Assembly (NCBI GenBank): GCA_012934845.2
Contig: WNNJ02003809.1
Coordinates: 140,582-204,581 of the forward strand
DNA: 64,000 nucleotides
Origin: Pomphorhynchus laevis
Lineage: Eukaryota > Acanthocephala > Palaeacanthocephala > Echinorhynchida > Pomphorhynchidae
Direction: 5' to 3'
Shown here: positions 58,641 to 64,000 of the stretch, one piece after another
Position numbering within the stretch: position 1 is the stretch's first letter
Layout: every line of letters starts with the position of its first letter
Program-made: the position numbers and the translations under genes
The notes under the pieces: model-generated
The model's input: only the letters and a program-made list of their open reading frames with translations
Database searches by the model: none
What the model was told of the DNA's origin: nothing

Positions 58641-60888
58641 ATATTGTCAACAGATCCAATGTTAACAATGTTAACGTAGCACTGGCTTTCGATTTTTGTT
58701 ATTATTGAATTACATTTTAATCCCTAAATTTTAATTGTTTATTTGTAGATCTGAAAATGATTGCAGTTTCTTTTGAAAATTCATTAAATAAATTTAAAAA
58801 CCTTGTTTGTCGACTAATCTCTTTATATTGTTTCAACTAGTGTAAAATTATTTCTAATAATTTAATATCAACAAGGCTTTTCAAAATATTTTGAAAAAGG
58901 TATATGTTTACGGAAAATACCTTGAATGCAATTCAAAGGAACACTACCACAAGTTAAAAATGACTTTTTTATTTGTCGACTATTTCAAAATGCTATATGG
59001 TAAATTACACTAAGTCAATATGTTAAAATAAGTTTTAATAAGTTTTTTTTTGTTACAAGATATTGGAATGTGAGCATAAAAGACAAATACCGTGTTTGCA
59101 AATATGATTACTATTTTACATTTTTTATTTTAAAATACTTTTTAAAGGACCGCTTGGATGCTCGTTAAATAGCTTCTCACTTTTATGTTAAAAAATTGTC
59201 ATGCTCTTATTAAGCCTTTAACAAGTCTTGAAGATACCGTCTTTGCGGAGAACAATTTCTTATTAACATACTGTAAACGCTGAAACTAAAATAATGAAAA
59301 GCTTTAGTCGTCTCTGAGACAATACAGATGATAATTTATGCTCATAGAAAGTTTTTAATTAACGCAAACAATTGTTTTTAGCAGACTCTACAGGTTATGA
59401 GGATCTACTTAAATTACATTTGTTGAAATTAGAGAATTGTTATATACTTACAGTACTTGCATCCGCTTATATGTGGATGCAAGTACTGTAATCCCCAAAA
59501 TATCTGATCTATTTAATATGAGATCAGATTAGCTAACTGAGTCTACGTAATTTATCCCATTTATAGATTAAAAATAATGATAAATAAAAATTAAATAATA
59601 AATAATTATCATCGCAAAAAGATAGCGACTTGGAATATACAAGATTAAGGCAAATGTGTGGTGGTAAAAATACTAGAATTGTAAAGGCAATTGTAGAAGA
59701 TTAATTTAGTTTATGCTATTTTTTTAAATATTTTTTCTTAATAAACTTTAAAATAGCTTTTTAAAGTTTATGACTAGCCTGACAGTTTTCCCTCGACAAT
59801 TGTATCAATTTTTCAAAATTGTATCAATATTTTCATAATCAGATCATATAAGTGAGTCTACGTATTTTATAATTCTAGGTAAAAATTAAATGATTAAATA
59901 ATAAAATTAAATTTTAAAATTATAGATAATTGTTATTTAAGATTTTATATAATTTATATATAAAGTTAAAAAGATTATAAAGTTAAAATTTAAAATAACA
60001 TAAACCAGAGTTTAACGCAGACAATAGTTTCTAGTCGACTCTACAGGTTATGAGGATCTACTTAAATTACATTTGTTGAAATTAGAGAATTGTTATATAC
60101 TTACAGTACTTGCTAGCACTTAGTTTTGTTTTTGTGAGATACATTTTAACAATTTTCTCATAAAATATCTGATCTATTTAATATGAGATCAGATTAGCTA
60201 ACTGAGTCTACGTAATTTATCCCATTTATAGATTAAAAATAATGATAAATAAAAATTAAATAATAAATAATTTCAAATTATAGATAAGTGTTATATAAGA
60301 TTTTATATAATTTATATAAAAATAAGAATTTAAAATTAAAATTACTTTTTATGAATTGACTAATAAGTGATATACGATTCATCGAAATAAGGATTATAGA
60401 TCATCAAGAGGAAATACCATGTTCCTCATATCTTATTATATATAATTCTGTGTGGTGCAAGTTTCCTAATACAATTTGCAAACGCACAATCTTGCGGACT
60501 CGATTATGGGTTTTATTAATTTCAAAAATGCTATTTTTGGATTATATTCATCAACAATTCCCCGCAAATCCTTCAAAGTTGATGTAGATTTACAATGGAC
60601 AGGTTGTCACGATATTTGAAACGCTGATGTACAGAGTAAGCCGGTGTAATATAGAAGATCATCTACAATATGTTGTCTTATTTTTAAATTATTTATTACT
60701 TATAAATATATAATAATATAATAATTGTTTGCTAATTTTTAAATTCAATTATTTTTTAATTTATAAATAATATAAAATACGTGTACTCAATTAGCTGATC
60801 TGACTTGTAGCAAATGGCGCCAATATTATATAGGACAATTCATTCGATGACATGTAAAGTTTGAAATTATATTTTACTTAGTAAATCA
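58641..60888. repeat. Gene-poor interval with duplicated PLE-tail blocks
   Basis: A block of about 100 bp (CTCTACAGGTTATGAGGATC, ending TTACAGTACTTGC) occurs at 59,380-59,460 and 60,040-60,116. Each is followed by a reverse terminal motif (GATCAGATTAGCTAACTGAG at 59,522 and 60,188) and AT tail. A 16-bp hairpin (TACAGTACTTGCATCC) lies at 59,449-59,490. A reverse module remnant lies near 60,355-60,440 (CATCAAGAGGAAATACCATG). A forward terminal motif ends at about 60,808. Confidence 0.55.
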
Positions 60889-61233
60889 ATGTCATCAAAA
60901 AACGTCGATTTTCAGGTATTCAAGCAACAAATACAATACATAATCGATGAGAATATCGCTGCTATGGATTACGACAAGGCCCGTGCACCGGCATGGTTAG
61001 ATGTCATCTTATCGCAGATCATTGAAAAGTTGAGTACCAATAAAAACACCGAGAAATTTGTAGTGATTGCAGGATTACATTCTATACAGGAACAATTTCC
61101 ATTACACATTGCAAACTCATGCTACTGGACCCCAAATAAAGACCGGATATATACCGTAAAATGGGAAAACGGATCTGTTTGTGTGATAGTTACAATAATT
61201 TCAGTTGAAGACGAATACGAAAAGCAAGAGTAA
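60889..61233 (+). CDS. Tctex-type dynein light chain
   Basis: 114 residues, the usual length for the family (about 110-116), in one exon. The N-terminal helices (FKQQIQYIIDENIAAMDYDK; APAWLDVILSQIIEKL) are followed by the beta part with the family signature KFVVIAGLHSI, ANSCYWTPNKDRIYTVKWEN and CVIVTIISV. Tctex/DYNLT proteins form dimers that bind the dynein intermediate chain and cargo adaptors in cytoplasmic or axonemal dynein. The last strand, usually VFGLAI or similar, is changed to IISVEDEYEKQE, a longer acidic end. The frame is intact. A possible poly(A) signal, AATAAA, is at about 61,420. Repeats lie close on both sides. A retrocopy cannot be excluded because no intron interrupts the frame. 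Confidence 0.85.
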   Translation: MSSKNVDFQVFKQQIQYIIDENIAAMDYDKARAPAWLDVILSQIIEKLSTNKNTEKFVVIAGLHSIQEQFPLHIANSCYWTPNKDRIYTVKWENGSVCVIVTIISVEDEYEKQE

Positions 61234-61479
61234 ACATGTATTTTTTAAATATTAAAAGTCCAAGACTATATTGGTGTTATAAATTGGAATTAAAATTATA
61301 AAGAATTTTATTATATAGCACTACATTAATTTGTAATGAATTTAAAAAATTGAATTATTTAAAATTATGAGAAGTAATTTGATATGATTTTTACTTGGAA
61401 TTCATCCTGAATTAATCAATAAAGTTGTTGCCTTGATAAATTATTGAATTATGGCCTTGGTAATGTTTAATTGGTCAAT

Positions 61480-61840
61480 TAAATATTGACTGATATATAA
61501 ATAAAATATGAGCTAATTAAAATGATAAAAGCAGCTATTGCGATATCGTTCGAATTATAGCATTGGTAATGTTACATGTTATTACAATTTTATAATTTAA
61601 ATATTTTTTAGATCCAATTGGATTTAAAATCAGATCAGCTAAGTCAACGTAACATCTCATAAGATTAAATATGTCGAATACGAAACTATTTAAAATTTAA
61701 AAACTCGATAAAAAATATTGACCGATATAATTAATTCATTATCTATTATTGATTATAAAAATATATATCAACTATAAAAAATATGAGCAGCTATTGTGAT
61801 ATCGTTCGAATTATAGCATTGATAATGTTACATATTATTA
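61480..61840. repeat. Diverged satellite edge
   Basis: Loose copies of the satellite's roughly 45-bp subunit, plus a duplicated phrase (GCTATTG, GATATCGTTCGAATTATAGC) at 61,535 and 61,795. A reverse PLE terminal motif lies at about 61,630. No gene. Confidence 0.5.
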
Positions 61841-62960
61841 CAATTTTAAAGCTCAATATTACAATATTACATATATTATAACTTTAAAGCTCGATAAGAT
61901 AAAATAGGTTCTATACTACAATATTAAAATTTTCAAAGTATAATAAGATTAAAGAGATTGAATACTACAATATTTTAAATTTTAAGTATGATAAGATTAA
62001 ATAGTTTGAATACAAAAATACTTTTTAACTTACAAGTTGGATAAAATTAAATAGGTTGGATACCAAAATACATTAAAATAGAAAGCTTTACAAGATTAAT
62101 TAGGTCGAATACTACAATATTTTAAACTTTAAAGCTCGATAAGATAAAACAGGTTCAATACTACAATATTAAAATTTTCAAAGTATAATAAGATTAAAGA
62201 GATTGAATACTACAATATTTTAAATTTTAAGTCTGATAAGATTAAATAGTTTGAATACAAAAATACTTTTTAACTTACAAGTTGGATAAAATTAAATAGG
62301 TTGGATACCAAAATACATTAAAATAGAAAGCTTTACAAGATTAATTAGGTCGAATACTACAATATTATAACTTTAAAGCTCGATAAGATAAAACAGGTTC
62401 AATACTACAATATTAAAATTTTCAAAGTATAATAAGATTAAAGAGATTGAATACTACAATATTTTAAATTTTAAGTCTGATAAGATTAAATAGTTTGAAT
62501 ACAAAAATACTTTTTAACTTACAAGTTGGATAAAATTAAATAGGTTGGATACCAAAATACATTAAAATAGAAAGCTTTACAAGATTAATTAGGTCGAATA
62601 CTACAATATTATAACTTTAAAGCTCGATAAGATAAAACAGGTTCAATACTACAATATTAAAATTTTCAAAGTATAATAAGATTAAAGAGATTGAATACTA
62701 CAATATTTTAAATTTTAAGTCTGATAAGATTAAATAGTTTGAATACAAAAATACTTTTTAACTTACAAGTTGGATAAAATTAAATGCTCGACGAAATTAA
62801 ATAGGTTGGATACCAAAATACATTAAAATTAAAAACTCACTTCAAGATTAATTAGGTCGAATACTTCAATATTTATAACTTTAAAGCTCGATAAGATTAA
62901 ATAATTGGAATACAGAAATACATTAAACTTTTAAGCTTAATGAGATTAAATATGTTTAAT
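61840..62960. repeat. 244-bp satellite, four main units
   Basis: Higher-order units of exactly 244 bp, marked by AGGTTC at 61,907, 62,151, 62,395 and 62,639. Each is built of related subunits of about 40-50 bp of the form GATAAGATTAAATAGGTTGAA and TACTACAATATT. The edges up to about 63,130 are diverged. The last full unit has an extra subunit (AATGCTCGACGAAATTAAA). Confidence 0.85.
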
Positions 62961-63130
62961 ACGAAAGTATTTTAGGTTTAAAAATTTTTAAATTCTAAGT
63001 TGGATAAGATTAAATATGTTGAATTCTACAATATTTAAAACTTTAATATAAAAAAAAATACATCAAATATAAAAGTTTGGTAAGATTATATAAAATATAA
63101 AGCTTGATAAGATAATAGTATAAAGCGTTT

Positions 63131-64000
63131 GCATATTTTCACATGTTATTAAATCAATCATAATTATATCCTAATTTAATTATTAAATTATGGTTGTCAA
63201 AATTATTGCATTTTGTATAAATTATAATTTATCTGTATCTTCATACAGATAAATTTGATTTAAAACATAAATGAACCATTTGAATCAATTTACTTTATCA
63301 GTATTTGTTTGATTAAAATTTTTGTTGGCTTTATTAAATTATTATTAATTTATCATATTTTAAAATTTAGTAGAATATAATTTATTAATTAATACATTAA
63401 ATCAAGCATAATATTTAATATCGTATTTTTGTAGTGATTCCATTTAATGAGAATTTATTTTTCTTCTCAATATTTTGTTGGATTGTGTTAAGTATAGCTG
63501 CCATCTGATTCACGAGAGAAGGGCACATATGCGTTCATCTCTCGTGAATCTTAATATAAGAATGACCGAGTGTTGATTGTAGAATTTTTCATGAACATTC
63601 CTGCTATTGTGTCCCACAATGCGGTGCAACAAAGACCCCTATCTAAACATTTGTAGTTTAGATAAGTTGTTCGAATTGAGTTATGTAGACACCATCTGTC
63701 TGCCAGATCAATAAGAAAAACATTGTTGAATATAACTTTGCAACAAATTTTTTTAATTTTCGAAAATTTAACTGCTTTCAAGCTGTTCAATATATTTTAT
63801 TTCAGTCTCTCACATATTGATAATTTCAGTGCGTGCATATCCCACCATGATATAAAGAAATAAGAAAGTCATTTTGTGAGAAAATGTTCGGGTGTTGGTT
63901 TTCGTACAATGTTGGGTTAGGGTTTGAAAAATGTTAAGAAACAATATTTTTGACAGCACGATTTATCGTTTCCGTTGATTTATTTAAGAATAAATTGTAA
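63131..64000. other. Gene-poor end of window
   Basis: No supported gene. A perfect 13-bp inverted repeat, GATTCACGAGAGA, is at 63,507-63,519 and 63,538-63,550. An 80-codon minus frame (63,551-63,790) has no recognisable domain. Confidence 0.45.

Overview
The window is AT-rich invertebrate-type metazoan DNA. It has spliced genes with GT-AG introns, long stretches with no genes, several retroelement classes and many fold-back elements. No rRNA, intact tRNA, operon or CRISPR array is visible. Phylum cannot be fixed from sequence alone.

Layout. 1-2.48 kb: a Penelope-like element (PLE) with a structured RNA module and a terminal motif. 2.48-4.7 kb: a decayed non-LTR element on the minus strand, with a C2HC finger. 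5.16-5.57 kb: two small inverted exon-like pieces of a PRC1/MAP65-type cytokinesis protein. 6.03-9.43 kb: a broken Ty3/gypsy element with very short end repeats. 9.44-12.84 kb: a composite repeat with 445-bp tandem units, split by a minus-strand LINE. 12.84-14.66 kb: a CR1/Jockey-like LINE with one in-frame stop. 18.73-19.29 kb: a near-perfect 15-bp minisatellite. 19.45-28.87 kb: the main host gene, on the minus strand, read here as two coding exons joined across a 1.48-kb intron. It encodes about 2,640 residues with two internal repeat arrays and no recognised domain. 29.05-30.75 kb: the uninterrupted copy of the composite repeat. 31.6-34.4 kb: truncated PLE copies and serial structured modules. 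34.4-51 kb: mostly AT-rich, with fold-back elements, a tRNA-like repeat, an insertion of tandem PLE-derived units, a mariner-type relic and a few unassigned exon-like frames. 51.15-51.78 kb: a single-LIM-domain protein and an adjacent open frame. 52-58.6 kb: PLE relics, including one of the GIY-YIG type, and repeats carrying a decayed hammerhead-like ribozyme. 60.89-61.23 kb: a Tctex-type dynein light chain. 61.8-62.9 kb: a 244-bp satellite.

The host genes show no obvious functional link to one another. The most interesting signal is an RNA module of about 150 bp, found in at least six recognisable copies. It has an outer stem, a hairpin and an H-type pseudoknot supported by compensatory changes. 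It travels with the PLE 3' end and a recurring terminal motif, sometimes as serial units without coding sequence. Second is a hammerhead-like core in tandem units at 55 kb. Third is the repeat-rich giant gene.
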